From contig OX485807.1 in the NCBI GenBank assembly GCA_950295325.1, positions 8,213,001-8,277,000 on the forward strand: a stretch of DNA of 64,000 bases. Direction: 5' to 3'. The notes under the pieces are model-generated. The model did not search any database, was not told where the DNA came from, and saw nothing but the letters and a program-made list of their open reading frames with translations. The position numbers and the translations under genes are program-made. This document shows, piece after piece, positions 1-11,479 of the stretch. The DNA comes from Polytrichum commune. Taxonomy: Eukaryota; Streptophyta; Polytrichopsida; Polytrichales; Polytrichaceae. Numbering within the stretch: position 1 is the first letter of the stretch; every line of letters starts with the position of its first letter.

Positions 1-1097
1 AATTTTCATCTTCCTCACTGCTCATAAGTTACCGCTCATCGCTCACCGCTCATTGCTCACCGCTCATAAGATAGCACTCCCCTTCCCAAACGTGTCATAC
101 TAAAGAGGGAGAACAGTAGTACAAACTAAGCTTCAATAAACGGGGAGGAACTGGCTGCTAGTTACGGATGAACCAATTGAGTTTGAAAAATCAACCGATC
201 GAAGTTCAAGACTTCATGAAAAACTCCCCATCATTTTAGAGGAATTTATTATAGAATATGCTCCAATTTAACAGAGGAAAACCCGCAAGGTGTCAACATA
301 TGACCAGTTGGACTTAGAAACACAAGGATATTGACCGATTATGATGCCCAAAATGCTCCATGGACCTATGTTTGGGGAAAACCGACGGCTAGTTCATTAT
401 CAGTTGATGGATTTCCCCTCATGGCCGGTCCAAATTTCCAACCATCGGATGGCAATCCGACTGTAATTTCAATACTCCGGCAATTAGCCGATGGACCAAA
501 AAATGTCCCGGAAATGTAGCCAATTCTTCTTGTGAGTTACTAGATTTGAGCCGGAAGCATCCAGAGCGCTATTTGTCTGGGGCATCTGATGATGCACTTG
601 AGGAAGTACCCTAAACCTTAAACTTTTTGAATTATGCAACCTTTCCATGACCAAATCCAATTGCTTCTATGAAGAATTGGGGGACCCTTGGCCTTCAAGC
701 GGTGAATTCTTGCCAAGGATATTAACTCTTCAAATTTAAAGTTTTGAACATGCCTTTCTTTCCACTTATTCAAGATTTTGTACTAAGAAATGATTTCTAA
801 TAACTTTTCATACATTTTTTAAACAATTAGTGCCAATATGAATTCCATTTAATCGGATATTGGCCAATGAAAATATGAAAATATAGGCAATTGGCCGATT
901 GATTTTACAAATGACCAGCTCTTGCCGATGTAAATTGGAAAAAATCCGACCCTTCGTAGCAACTATCGGCAATTAGCCACTAAGGCTTCAAAAACTTCCC
1001 GAACTCTGCCCTGGACACTGCTAAGTTTAACTTACACTTGTCCTCTCAAATCCCCTCATAAACACACAGTTAAGGGGCACTTTACACTGCACCATTT
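1..1097. other. AT-rich intergenic sequence with a short minisatellite
   Basis: No gene is supported. Positions about 25-70 hold a degenerate minisatellite built from alternating CGCTCAT and CGCTCAC units. The rest is AT-rich with short open frames that lack any recognisable family signature. The words TTGGCC and CCGAT recur several times between 300 and 970, which suggests old repeat debris, but no element ends were found. Confidence 0.4.
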
Positions 1098-1540
1098 AAT
1101 GGTATTTAGTGTCCCATGCGTAATAGTGTCACATACCCATGTTTTTGAGGTGTATGGTAGGTTACATGAACGATCAACAACGTCACGTTTAGTGTCACCT
1201 GATGACACTTGGTGTTCAAGTGCGTTTACTACGATCTTGGGATGAGGATGTTCAGTAATGTTATGAGGGGTGTGTGCCTATGTTGCACAATGGTCTATAT
1301 GTTGACTAAAGTGTACTCAAATGACACTTGGCATCAGTGTGCTCAAGAATACATAGCTTCCTCTTGCATACTATGATATATCATTAGTATCCCAATGTGC
1401 TTCGTTGGCATCATAATGTAATTAACTTTGCGCTATGAAAGGTCACTTATGTTGACAACTATGATCATATTTGCAGTTAGTGGACGTGACACTTTAAGAC
1501 CTCGAGGCATCCAGTTTAGGCCCTTTGCAAATAGTGCAAG
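1098..1540 (+). mobile_element. Repeat family A, copy 1 (non-autonomous DNA element)
   Basis: This is one of six diverged copies of a roughly 450-500 bp dispersed repeat; the others are near 6506, 19100, 29316, 48265 and 55156. It opens with GGTATTTAGTGTC, which matches the inverted end of other copies (for example CCACTAAATACC at the end of copy 2). Shared internal landmarks are a TTTTTGAGGTGTATG block, a TTGCACAA..GTCTATA block, a TCAAGAAT..CTTCCTCTTGCATACT block, and a 3' block reading GACGTGACACTTT then GCATC then GGCCCTTTGCAAATAGTG. There is no coding capacity. Confidence 0.65.
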
Positions 1541-2635
1541 GTAGAAAGACGGGAAGAGGTGAATGGCCATTGTGGGTGCACTATACTAAGAATAGGATGA
1601 TTTTTTGTGTGGACCCAAAATGGATTTGTAAAAGTGTTCGCCTGAAAAGGATACAATGATAGGCCGGATGTTGTGATTGGCCAAATAAGTCATGGTTACC
1701 ACCACTTTGGGATCACTTCTTGGTGCCATTAAGTTAATTATGTAGTGTGCCTTCACATGCAAAGTAGGATTTTTTGATGCCTCAAATTAAGGAGACTCTA
1801 TCATACAAGTAGGAGGTTTGACCTACTTACATCTTTTGGGAAAATGTAACTAATTATTTAACATGGAATGAAATCCGGGAACAACTTGCATTCCTCATCA
1901 TTCCTCCACTCTTTATGGCCGAATCAACTTATTTTCAACGTTTTCCGTTCTTCTACCTTACGCCTCTTTATCCACCCCCACTATTGGCCATGGTGAACTA
2001 AATTCTAAATGTTTGTCGTACCCCCACAACTGATGACTTGAAATTCGAACAACAGGGCTCATATATTACATTATGTTGACTACAGTACCACAAAGTCCAC
2101 CACCTACTGAGGGGAAGACAAAACACCTTATCATGCATCATACACAACCATGATCAGTTTAACGGTCAAGGGCTCATATTCACGCCGGTTAACCCCCCCC
2201 CCCAAAAAAAAAGGGAAAAAAAAAGGATGGCATTTTCTTTGCTTTTATTATATATTTTTTTGATCCTCACACTAACCACACACCGATCACGACTGAAGTA
2301 GCATAGGTGTTCAATTGGGAAAGGAAAGTAACCGAATAACGCCCTGCATATCGTTACTTCTAACGCCGGGTCCCTAATGTGGTGGTCCACGAGTGGAGAT
2401 GCTCATGACCAATGTTCGAGATTGAAGTCATCAATGCCCTTCAAACGCGATTTGGCCCTACAAAATATACCTCTCAAAATAACCCTTCAAAATGCAACCC
2501 CAAATTGAAAATGAAGATGTCACTTAAAGTCCTTGATAGAATATGCCCATCAAGCATTGTTCATATCAAAATTGACCAGTCAATGTTAACTGCCAATTAA
2601 CATTGGCTTCCGAAATGACAAAAAAGAGTGCATGA
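1541..2635. other. Intergenic sequence with a poly-C/poly-A tract and a family G fragment
   Basis: No gene is seen. An 11-base C run directly followed by an A-rich run lies at 2193-2220. Positions about 2264-2345 resemble one arm of the foldback family G (compare 37225-37445), sharing CTAACCACACA, then ATAGGTGTTCAATTG, then AACCGAATAAC. Confidence 0.35.
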
Positions 2636-2707
2636 CGCCGCTACCAAGGATCGAACCCAGGTCACCCACGTGATGGGTGGGAATTCTTACCATTATACCA
2701 CAATGAC
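2636..2707 (-). pseudogene. Degenerate tRNA-Asp (tRNA pseudogene)
   Basis: On the minus strand this 72-nt stretch folds as a tRNA and resembles plant cytosolic tRNA-Asp(GUC) in its D arm (GTGGTATAATGGTAAG), its variable region and its T arm (GGGTTCGATC). The acceptor stem has one mismatch and several G-T pairs, and the T stem relies on G-T pairs. The anticodon loop reads CCATCAC instead of the expected CTGTCAC, so base 33 is C rather than the nearly invariant T and the anticodon is ATC. Most differences from the functional tRNA, as I recall it, are C-to-T or G-to-A, as expected for a decaying methylated copy. It could also be a tRNA-derived SINE head, but no SINE body is obvious downstream. 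Confidence 0.55.
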
Positions 2708-3670
2708 ATGTGGTAGGCCCTGACAACTAATCATAACCACTGCTTCACACAATGTTTCAAGCTGAAGTCTTTAGTGCCCTCAAAATCCAAATTGAATAGA
2801 TTGATAGATATACATATATACTTCCTTTTGATAGATTTAGCGATATTTGAATTAAGCAAACTAAGCGACTACGACATTTGTGATTTGAGTTTATTTTGTC
2901 TTTAAGAGCGTTTATGTGGATCTAGTTTTGCGACTATAGATTGAGAACAAGTTTACAAACAACCGATCCTTTCGATCGTGTTAGCAATGTTAGCATATAC
3001 TCTATACAAGAAAGTGGCAAATAGAGCTATGATTTGAGCGTTTTGCGTACTTGTTGAACAATTCATTTCCGAAGGTATTCCTTAAATTCTCCAAATCAAC
3101 TGTTGTAGCTTGAATAATTGCCATTGGTGTTACTTGTTGACTTGAAAACGTCTCTAATTGTCTTCAAAAGTAAGGTAAGTTCGTTCATCACCATTGGTCT
3201 TACCTTCAAAAAGGTAAGTGCATTATGCAACTTCTAAATCATAGGGATGTACCAATTTGGTCGTGGATTGATGGTGGGTTGAGGGTTGGTTATGGTTATG
3301 ATATCATTAGCTAGTACATTTCCCACAATGTCTAGATGTCTATTGAGCTCTTGAACTTGGTTCTTCGAGTGTGGTGTTTCAAAGCAGAATTGGGTGAAGA
3401 TCGAAAGGAGAACTAGACTCAACCTTGACACACTAGATGCTTTGTTGAGGGTTAGTCTAAATGGGTTTGGAGCTGAATTCATGAATTGGAATGGCATTTT
3501 TGAATCTTGGAAAACCGCCACAAGAACCAACAAGTGTAGGGCATTGTCACTACAAGAAGTGGAGTTAGATGGTTGAATCTTAATTCTTCACATTATACTG
3601 GAAACATGTACCATATAATTCATGCATAAACTTAATATAAATACTCTATTTCATTTCTATATTCTTGGAT
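2708..3670. other. Intergenic sequence upstream of the GST gene
   Basis: AT-rich sequence without a recognisable gene. Open frames on both strands at 3234-3576 overlap each other and show no known domain. Confidence 0.35.
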
Positions 3671-3919
3671 TGACGTCTTGGTTTTGAACCAGGCTGAAAT
3701 TTGAGAGCCTTTCAAAATGAATGAAACGCATATGAGGGCTTCAATCTCGAACACTGCTCACGAGTCACGACGATGGCGCTCAGAAGCCGAAGGTCCCACC
3801 TTTGTGGCGTTCCGAGCGCCTTTCCAAACTCCAGCCCCGATGTCAGAGGCAGGAAGGCCCCTCCGAACCTTCCTTCGCAATCCCATCGTCCGCCACGTCT
3901 GTTCCATTTAGCATATAAG
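3671..3919 (+). promoter_or_regulatory. Putative GST promoter: TGACG motif and TATA box
   Basis: A TATAAG core at 3914-3919 lies about 195 bp before the GST start codon, placing transcription start near 3945 and giving a leader of roughly 165 nt. A TGACGT word at 3671-3676 matches the TGA-bZIP (as-1 half-site) motif known from many plant GST promoters, although only one half-site is clear. The stretch from about 3760 is visibly richer in G+C than the DNA before it. The motif calls are by eye. Confidence 0.4.
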
Positions 3920-4111
3920 CCGCTCCCCTCCGCGTCAACTTGTCAGCACACTCCAATTTCCCATTTCCGATCTCACTTGCTCAATCCGTCTGCACTTCAC
4001 AAAGCCTTCTACTACGAGTATACCCCTTGCTTATTTACAAGTCGTGAATCATCGCTGCATTGTGTGGGTTTTGCGTCTGCTTCTCCGATCACACACCTAC
4101 TTACATACACC

Positions 4112-5473
4112 ATGACTATCACCATCCACGGAGCCTTCTACTCTACCTGCACCCAGCGGGTGCTCACCACCTTGGTGGAGAAGAATGTCGACGATTGGAA
4201 GTTGGAGTCCATTGACATGATGAAGGGCCAGCACAAGAGCCCCGAGTACCTCCAGAACTTGCAGGTCAGTTATCCTCAGAGCGATGCTTGGTTGGTGTTT
4301 TTCGATGTTTCGGAACGGCCACTTGTGGTGGAATTTGCTTTAGTTCCATAGGGTTTTTGGGTGATGGATGATTCTGGGAGAGGATGGGCTCGCATTTTGG
4401 AGCTGATGAGTAGCGATCTTGTAATTCGATCTTTGGAATGGCCTGTTGTAGTGTTTTGCATTTAGCTCGCTGGGTCGGAGCTAGCAATGGTAGTTGTGTG
4501 AAGGTGGCTGCAGTTTGAATTCAGATAAGAACACGTTTGATGATGTGGTCAGAAAACTTTGAGGAAATGGCGCTCTGTAACTGTCTGGCACATGGTGACC
4601 GTGTAATTTTCTTTTTGTTTGCAGCCTTTCGGACAGATCCCCGTGCTCGAGGACGGTAACGTGAAAATCTTCGGTATGCATCCTTCACCTGTCCAGCTAG
4701 AATATTACTTTACTTTTCGTCAAGATATTCTCAGTGCTTGGCGCCACACTAAATAGGCACATACATAAAGAAGATCAGAAGCAAGTGATTGCAAACATAC
4801 ATGCAACACACTTGTAGTAAATAACAGCCATTGGTATGGAATTGATATAATGCAATGTCCATTCTCTCCCTGCACATCATCGACGAATTTTGTGAACTAT
4901 GCATCGAACCCATGTGATATGTCTGACCGAGGTGGAGGACATGTTTGCTTTGGTCATCCTGAGAAATTGGTTTTGAGGACAATGCGCATTTGCTTACCAA
5001 CGCTACTATTCTGTAACCACGCAGAGTCCCGCGCCATCGCCAGATACATCAGCGATAAGCACGAGAGCCAGGGCACCAAGCTTTTTGGAAGCTCCCTAAA
5101 GGAGAGGGCCCTCGTCAACCAATGGATTGAGGTGGAATCACAGAACTACAACCCTGCCGTATCCAGTATCGTCTTCCAGATTGTATTCACTCCTATGTTC
5201 GGGTTGAAGCGTAATGATGCCGTCGTGGACGAGCAAGTAGCTAAGTTGGAGAAGGTTTTGGATGTTTACGAAGCTCAGTTGTCCAAGAGCAAGTACTTGG
5301 CAGGCGATTTCTTCAGCATGGCTGATCTGTCCCACCTCCCTTACACGAACTTGTTGGTGAACGCCACCGACAAGGCTGAAGTCATCACCTCCAGACCTCA
5401 TGTACATGCTTGGTGGAAGGACATCTCCTCCCGCCCATCCTTCACCAAGGTTCTTGGTTTCCAGAAGCAGTAA
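4112..5473 (+). CDS. GSTF: Phi-class glutathione S-transferase (3 exons)
   Basis: Cytosolic enzyme that conjugates glutathione to electrophiles or reduces peroxides during detoxification. Exons are 4112-4264, 4625-4673 and 5025-5473. Both introns are GT..AG, and the joined frame encodes 216 aa, the usual phi-class length. The thioredoxin-fold N domain (about 1-80) carries the SerThrCysThr motif at 11-14, where Ser11 sits in the catalytic Ser position, the PFGQIP segment with the cis-proline at 57, and the ESRAI glutathione-binding motif at 68-72. The helical C domain (about 90-213) holds the phi-typical SKYLAGDFFSMADLSHLPY block and ends in RPSF..VLGFQKQ. The first ATG of this frame after the promoter that leaves a complete GST fold is used; an upstream in-frame ATG at 3773 lies before the TATA box. 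The two-intron pattern is common for plant phi GSTs. Substrate cannot be deduced. Confidence 0.93.
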
Positions 5474-5539
5474 ATGTAGATATCTCGGCTATGGATCGTT
5501 GAAAGTGCATTGTAACTTCAGTCTATTTCTATAGAAATG

Positions 5540-6505
5540 AAGAATTGTGATTTTAAATCTACCAGTTTTTGTTGATGTTTAAAGAGAGTGCAAACTTTGA
5601 CCACTTTTGCCTGGATGCAACAATATCCTCTCTGGACTCGCTTCGATTATCGAACACCGCCTTGTGGATCTGGCCTGGATCAGCAGCGATCTATGACTGC
5701 TAACTCCTTTTTTGGTCTGTGAGTGTGTTGATGGCTGTCATCGAGTACTCAATATTCCTACTATGTAAAGATGAACACTCTATTCAGAGCAACGTCACCT
5801 AAATAGGGTCTGGTTATAGGGTGTCTTTCAATGTAGTGCGTAAAGACAGTGACCATCAAATCTCTGTATTGCCACCAGTGCGTGCATTACTTTATATTTA
5901 AGTTTTTAAATGCTCACCGTTGGGGCTGGGAATTGACACGACTCTCCACACGCATGTCTGCTTTTGCAATAGGCACATGCACAGCAACTTTTGGTTATGT
6001 CATGGCACAAGGGCAGTGTCATTTATCATTGGCATGTGCATTGTGCACATGGTGAAGTTACAAGATGGTGGGCTATTATGCTACTCGAGACTCGAGTTAA
6101 TGACAAGTTACACACAAGTCTGCATGCAGGAAAAGATTGCTTTGACAGTTATTAATATTGTCCAATGTGTAATTTATTATGCATCGTGATTATTTTTGAA
6201 CCACATGAGCCTTGCAGTGAGGTTGAAAGGAGAATGCCTAGATTCTGATACCAAAACATAGAGGCTAACATGGGTAGGCAATTGAGTGCAATACTGTGAA
6301 GAGTTCCTATCACATTTTCTAATGCTCACTAAAGAAATTTGAAGTTTTGTGATCAATGACTTGTAATTAGCACCCATAACACATGCAGTGAGAACTTGCT
6401 TACAATCCACATTCACTGAGGTGTTGAAAGTAACGCTGACATTCATATTCATAAGAGCTTGTTCCCCCTAGAGAAACATTAAACTATCTAAATATGAACC
6501 ATTTA
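5540..6505. other. GST 3' flank and intergenic sequence
   Basis: The GST 3' UTR probably ends within a few hundred bases of the stop; no canonical AATAAA was found. Beyond about 5900 the sequence is AT-rich with overlapping, unrecognisable short frames on both strands. Confidence 0.35.
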
Positions 6506-6999
6506 TCCTGTTTAGTGTCACATGATTAATAGCGTCACTTATTACCCTATTTTTGAGGTGTATGCAAGGTTACACTTAGATCAACAACTTCATCATTAGT
6601 GTCACCTCCTGACGCATGGTATTAAAGTGAACTTACTATTCTTTTGGCATGATTATGTCTATGTTACACAAATGATCTACAAGTTTACTGAAGTGTACAC
6701 AAGTGACACTTGACATTAGTAGTACTTGTTCTCAAGAATATCTTCCTCCATGCTGAAATATAAACACATGACACTTATCATCAGTGTGCTCAATAATATC
6801 TTCCCCTTGCATACGAAAACACAAAATGATCATCCCAACATGCTATGCTAAATGTCATAATGTTATAATTTTTCACTTGACAAAGTTACTTATGTTGACG
6901 AATAGTACCACATTCACAATTGGCAGACGTGACATTTTGAGACCTCTAGGCACCTAGTTCAGGCCCTTCGCAAATAGTGTACATACCACTAAATACCAT
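6506..6999 (+). mobile_element. Repeat family A, copy 2
   Basis: Nearly complete copy of family A. It begins with GTTTAGTGTCAC and ends with the inverted form ACATACCACTAAATACCAT, which defines the TIR. Its interior runs collinear with copy 1 (1098-1540), including the TTTTTGAGGTGTATG and GGCCCTTCGCAAATAGTGTAC blocks. Non-coding. Confidence 0.65.
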
Positions 7000-8006
7000 A
7001 GACAGTGTCCAACAGTAAGTGTATTAACATAGCATACGTTCTCAGCTGCATAGGCAACAGAGGGATTGTGGAAGACGAGGAGTCCCAACTCCATCAAGAA
7101 CTCTTAACAGGGACATCTGTATGGACAATGCATAAAAAAATGTGGGGAGCGGACTTCAATTCTGTTATCATGGAAATTCAATTCTGCCAAGGCCTCAGCT
7201 ACGGCTGTTGCTAACTCACCGCTTTAGCTCTTTCCGCTAATTTGAACTCTTGTACCTGTGTTAAAAGCATAAGCCTCCAAAGAGAAAGCTTCAGACTTCT
7301 AAGCAGTGTTATACACCTCCTGCATTTTATGTAACACAAGGTGTAGAATAATACACATTATAATTTCACTTTAACAAAAATAGAACACTTATACAGGTCG
7401 GGGTGACCCACCTAAACGACCAATCCCCCAAAAAACACACTAATGATGCGAAAAATGAGCAGGAATGGGCAGGGAAGTTGCGAATGACGAGCCTCGGTTG
7501 GTATAAACATACTGGGAAGTAAAGAGCATGTGGAAATGGAGTACCAGTAACGTTGGAAGCCCAAAAGCTGATATATCCTTGTAGGTGTCGCCGTTCAGAC
7601 AAACACTTACAGAGAACAGATAAAGATAACCAGTAAACCACAAATAAGTACCAAGAGAGATAGTTAATCCAAAGCTATTAGACTTGCACACAAACTTCCA
7701 AGCATTCATAAGGAAGCAATCAGAAGTACAAAGAAATAGAAATCTAATCACACATGCGGCACTAGCCAAAACGGTGGCTAGTCATTTTGGCCAAAATTGG
7801 TCATCCACAACAGCCCGCATGGAATTTTAGAAAGCCCAAAAGAAAACGTAGGTCAATTTCCACCATCATCACCCACCTCGATGTACGTACTGGCCGCTGG
7901 ACACTTGATGCCCAACAAGTAACCTGGTTCAAATAAGTGCCTTTGAAGAATTCAGTTGCATGTACATGAGTATCGAACTGTACAGTGGAAATCTATCTAC
8001 AAGCCT
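7000..8006. other. Intergenic sequence and 3' flank of the GT61 gene
   Basis: No gene is recognised. The part nearest 8006 is presumably the 3' UTR of the minus-strand GT61 gene. Minus-strand frames at 7366-7769 show no known domain. Confidence 0.35.
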
Positions 8007-9356
8007 TCATCCTACTAGATCAGTTCGGAATGCCGACCTCTGGACTTGAATGGAGTGGACGAGTTTCGCAAGCTCGATGAGGTCAACGTGGATGGCCTGC
8101 TTTCGTGAGTAATTTTTACACCACCGCACATGGTTGTAGCATGCATCCCAGCCTAAAAGAGAGTAAACCCCCATCAAGATATTATCTGGCGGTCGAATAC
8201 CCAGGAGGGGCTGCAATTCGATTGCAGTTGCATGCGTGAAGTTCCGAAATGCATCAGTATGAAAAAGATAAGGAAAGACTTCGATCACCACTGCCCCCGG
8301 CCTTGCAAAGAGGAAGTTCACATTCTGTGACCCATGCGGCACAATAAAGAAATCGTCTTCCGCCACGCTCTTCACTTGGTCGCAGAAACTGCCTAACCCA
8401 CTTGCTCTATGCTCAACAGGAACCATCAAAACCTCACTTATTACATCCCCTACATCAAGTTTGTTTGCAAGCCTCCGAGGGCCACTGGCCCTGTCAAGCA
8501 CTACGGCTTTCCTAACGGGCCAGGAAGCATTCGCAGGTTCTATCCCACAATATTTCAAAACTTTGGATCGCAGCTCAGCATTGGTCTCCACATCAGGTAC
8601 ATACTTTACACTCGTGGGCCCCGAAAACAACACAGCATCGTAGAAGCAGATAGAGTCATCTGCTCGGGTGGGTAGCTCTTGATACCTAACCTTCTGCTCT
8701 AATGCTTGCAACAATCCTCGCCCCCAGATCGAAACATCCTTCTCTGCTGCAAACCAGTGGATAGTGGCGGATCCATTCAACTGCTTGAAGAACATGGCAG
8801 GTAGTATTTTCTCAGCTTCGTGATGTGGATTTGGTTTCCCTCTCGGAAGAAACCGTTGATCCAGCACTAACCCAAACCCTGACATCCAGTGCCAACCCGT
8901 AGAGCAACTTGAATCATAGACTACTGGAACAGTCAACTCCTCTCCCCAAAACCGCATAAACTTCGGTACGTCATTGGTCCTCCGTAAACCCTCCATGCCA
9001 AGGTTTTCACAAATCCTTACCTTGTCGCTAGCGAAACATATGTTCTGCACTCTGGGAAAACATTCGGAGTTGCACTCTCCAGTGCAGTAAGACGATGAAT
9101 CTAAGAAAGGGAGTGGGGGCTCCTTCGAGGAGCATCCCCGACCAACATTAGGGTTTGGCAAAAATGAGCTCGGTAGTGATTGAGGGGAGAGAAGGTACAT
9201 AAGACATGCAGCAAACAGGAAGGAAAACAACGTCCATCGTATTAAAAGAGTGGGGATAGTGACCCCCCGATGGCGGCACCCAATCATCCATGCACTCAGA
9301 TTGCCTCTTCGCCTCCTCCTCTTACTCCTGCTCCCCTCCTGCATATGCATATGCAT
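8007..9356 (-). CDS. GT61-family (DUF563) glycosyltransferase, type II Golgi membrane protein
   Basis: Intronless frame of 449 aa. Residues 11-18 are an Arg/Lys cluster followed by one hydrophobic segment at about 33-57, the layout of a type II Golgi protein with a lumenal catalytic domain. The rest carries GT61 landmarks: CFYDAVLF at 237-244, VVLDR..GPRRLANK at 285-299, and the terminal block FFIVPHGSQNVNFLF..PGAVVIEVFPY at 336-363, where most GT61 proteins read HGAxLTN and PPGAxxIE. Four N-glycosylation sequons (Asn194, 276, 372, 415) and many cysteines suit a lumenal domain. GT61 enzymes add xylose, arabinose or GlcNAc to glycans; the sequence does not tell which. HGS instead of HGA and the loss of LTN put it in a divergent branch. 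Three closely spaced in-frame ATGs lie at the N terminus; the first is used. Confidence 0.87.
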   Translation of the reverse strand: MHMHMQEGSRSKRRRRRGNLSAWMIGCRHRGVTIPTLLIRWTLFSFLFAACLMYLLSPQSLPSSFLPNPNVGRGCSSKEPPLPFLDSSSYCTGECNSECFPRVQNICFASDKVRICENLGMEGLRRTNDVPKFMRFWGEELTVPVVYDSSCSTGWHWMSGFGLVLDQRFLPRGKPNPHHEAEKILPAMFFKQLNGSATIHWFAAEKDVSIWGRGLLQALEQKVRYQELPTRADDSICFYDAVLFSGPTSVKYVPDVETNAELRSKVLKYCGIEPANASWPVRKAVVLDRASGPRRLANKLDVGDVISEVLMVPVEHRASGLGSFCDQVKSVAEDDFFIVPHGSQNVNFLFARPGAVVIEVFPYLFHTDAFRNFTHATAIELQPLLGIRPPDNILMGVYSLLGWDACYNHVRWCKNYSRKQAIHVDLIELAKLVHSIQVQRSAFRTDLVG

Positions 9357-10880
9357 CTGCAGCAGAAGAATCTGTGTTCACATGCACCCATGCAGCAAAG
9401 TGAAAGCACAAATCGCCTAGCCTACAAACACCAACAGAATTGAATCGTGATGCGAATTCGAGTCGACTCAGACGAGGGAAGGAACTCATGATGCAATGGC
9501 CATAGCCACCAGAGCGAGAGAGGGGAGGGAGGTACTTGGAGTTTCTTCCCGGGCAGCCTTCCCTGCCCTGGTTGCCCGAAGGTACATTCTCTCCGACTTC
9601 CCATAACTTCGACGTCAGGGATGTCGAGGGAGAGGTAACTTGGAATGTGAAACCTTCGTGAAGGCAATCTTCGCTTTGAAACCTGTTGTTTTACGAACGA
9701 CATCTGTATGTGGTGAACGCATTGAACTCAGTAATTTCCAGGTACATTTGGATCTCCCAAGCTTAAACTTTGACAAATCTACAGTCAGAAATCTCTCCTT
9801 TAAAGTCACTTTGTGGATGTGGGCAGTACGTTTTACAAGCTTCAATTGTTGCTGGATTGTGCATAGAAATATTGTAGAGAATGATGTTCATGTGACATTC
9901 TCTAGATAATATTCTAGGATAATATTCTAGGTAATAGGGATTTCATTTTCTCAAAGTCCACTTACCCTGTTCACTTCTTATCATTAGCATCACTCAAAAA
10001 TTTAACCTAAATTAAGTCAGAATTAGAGAATAAGGAACACGCACTACAAGGCTCAAGATCTTGTCCAGGAGTCAGGATTTCGTTTATGTAGTTGACAAAG
10101 TATGTATTCCTTAAATGAAGGACACATGTAATGAGACCAAATCTTATGTGATGGGAGTTGCAAGAGCATCGACGATTCATGTGAATGGTAGGATGAAGGA
10201 GCAAACACAATCGCTACTATTGAAATGATTTCCAAGCTATTAATATGGGTCACAAGACAAACAAGGAAATACAACACATAGACAAGCGAAGGAACTTTGA
10301 ACTGACTGAATAGATCATATTCTACAACAACTTTGGAAACAGTTCGACATCAAAGGTTTAACATGACCATATGAAATGCACAACTCCTCGTTCTTAATTG
10401 TCAACCTCGTTTGCATGGAGAGGTATGGTTTTCAATCATGGAGACTGGAATTGATAACCTGCTTCTTCCTTCAACACTTGCTTAAGGGCAAGAGCATGTG
10501 CTTCAAAGATCTACCCGGAAGGCTATAGATAGTCACATTACGACCAGAAATAAATCGTGCAAGAGAAAAAATGGGAGAGCAAAAAGGAATCCATATCACA
10601 AGACGTAGCCAATTGAACAAAGGCGGAGGAGAAGCAGATCGACTAAAACACCAATAGGCATGAATTCCAGACACAGAATCGTAGAAAAATGATAGATCGA
10701 TCGTTGATAATTGAGTTTCTTCACATATACAAGGTCATTTTTCCAAACCAGCGCTCCCATAAGGAACGACTGGAGAGTCACTAAAGCTTTTCTCTACAAG
10801 GGGCCACTTCTGATGGAAAGCCCTCATCGCTACATTGTGACTTTCCTATGCGAGGAGTCAAAATATTGGTGAAGTCAATT
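9357..10880. other. Intergenic sequence between the GT61 and RAMP4 genes
   Basis: Both neighbouring genes are on the minus strand, so this stretch holds the GT61 leader and promoter (9357 to about 9650, moderately GC-rich) and the RAMP4 3' region (about 10450-10911). No further coding exon was recognised. Overlapping frames on both strands at 9422-9909 are not conserved sequences I know. Confidence 0.4.
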
Positions 10881-10911
10881 GCATTCACAACATATTAGTC
10901 CGACCAGCGCT

Positions 10912-11118
10912 TTACATCATGCCGCCACTAGTGGCCGTTCTGAAGATCTGCAAAACAGCAGATCCAATGACGACGAACACGAACAAGCCGAGAACCATCG
11001 GGCCGACGGGGTAAGGATTCTTTTTCTTCAATGTCGTCTCTGGCACCTGGCCCCTCTTGTGCACGTTCTTCTGGAACTTGGAGCTCTTCCTCTCCGCAAG
11101 CCTCTTGGAAGTCGTCAT
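10912..11118 (-). CDS. RAMP4: RAMP4/SERP1-like ER translocon-associated stress protein
   Basis: A 68-aa tail-anchored ER membrane protein that associates with the Sec61 translocon and, in the known family, stabilises nascent membrane proteins during ER stress. The sequence starts with the family signature MTTSKRLAERK, followed by KFQKN..KRGQVPETT (14-29), then the YPVGP motif (36-40), a single membrane segment (about 41-58) and the terminal IFRTATSGG block. An in-frame ATG 60 bp upstream exists at 11176-11178. I chose the internal start at 11118 because it gives the canonical family length and N terminus; the extra 20 residues look like leader sequence. The coding region has no intron. The leader extends towards about 11300 on the minus strand. 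Expression is probably constitutive and stress-responsive by analogy only. Confidence 0.93.
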   Translation of the reverse strand: MTTSKRLAERKSSKFQKNVHKRGQVPETTLKKKNPYPVGPMVLGLFVFVVIGSAVLQIFRTATSGGMM

Positions 11119-11479
11119 GGTTGCAACTTGCGCTTCCCCAACAAACCCTAGGTGCTCCTTGCACAGTCGTCGCTCCACCGAAGTCGCCCAAACTCAAAAC
11201 ACAGGCTCCAATCTGTGCAACAATGAAGGCCGCGAAATTTATTAGGAACTTGGAGCAGTGAAGCAGACGGATCTGGGAAGGTCGCAGGATTTGGCTATGG
11301 AGTAGAGAGACAAGGAAGGGAAGCAGCAACATATAAGCCAACAGGGGCGGCGAGGCGAGCATGGGTCTCCTCCCACCGCGTGGACGGATGTCTTCGTTCG
11401 TTCTATCGTTTCTCGGTCGTTCGTAATTTAGTGGAAGGTTCGTCCACCTTGTGTGGACTTTTATTGACTCCATTGGGCC

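Noticed and set aside
10928-11473. 181-codon minus-strand frame overlapping RAMP4
   Set aside because: It is a shadow in another reading frame over the RAMP4 exon and its leader; the RAMP4 frame explains the conservation.
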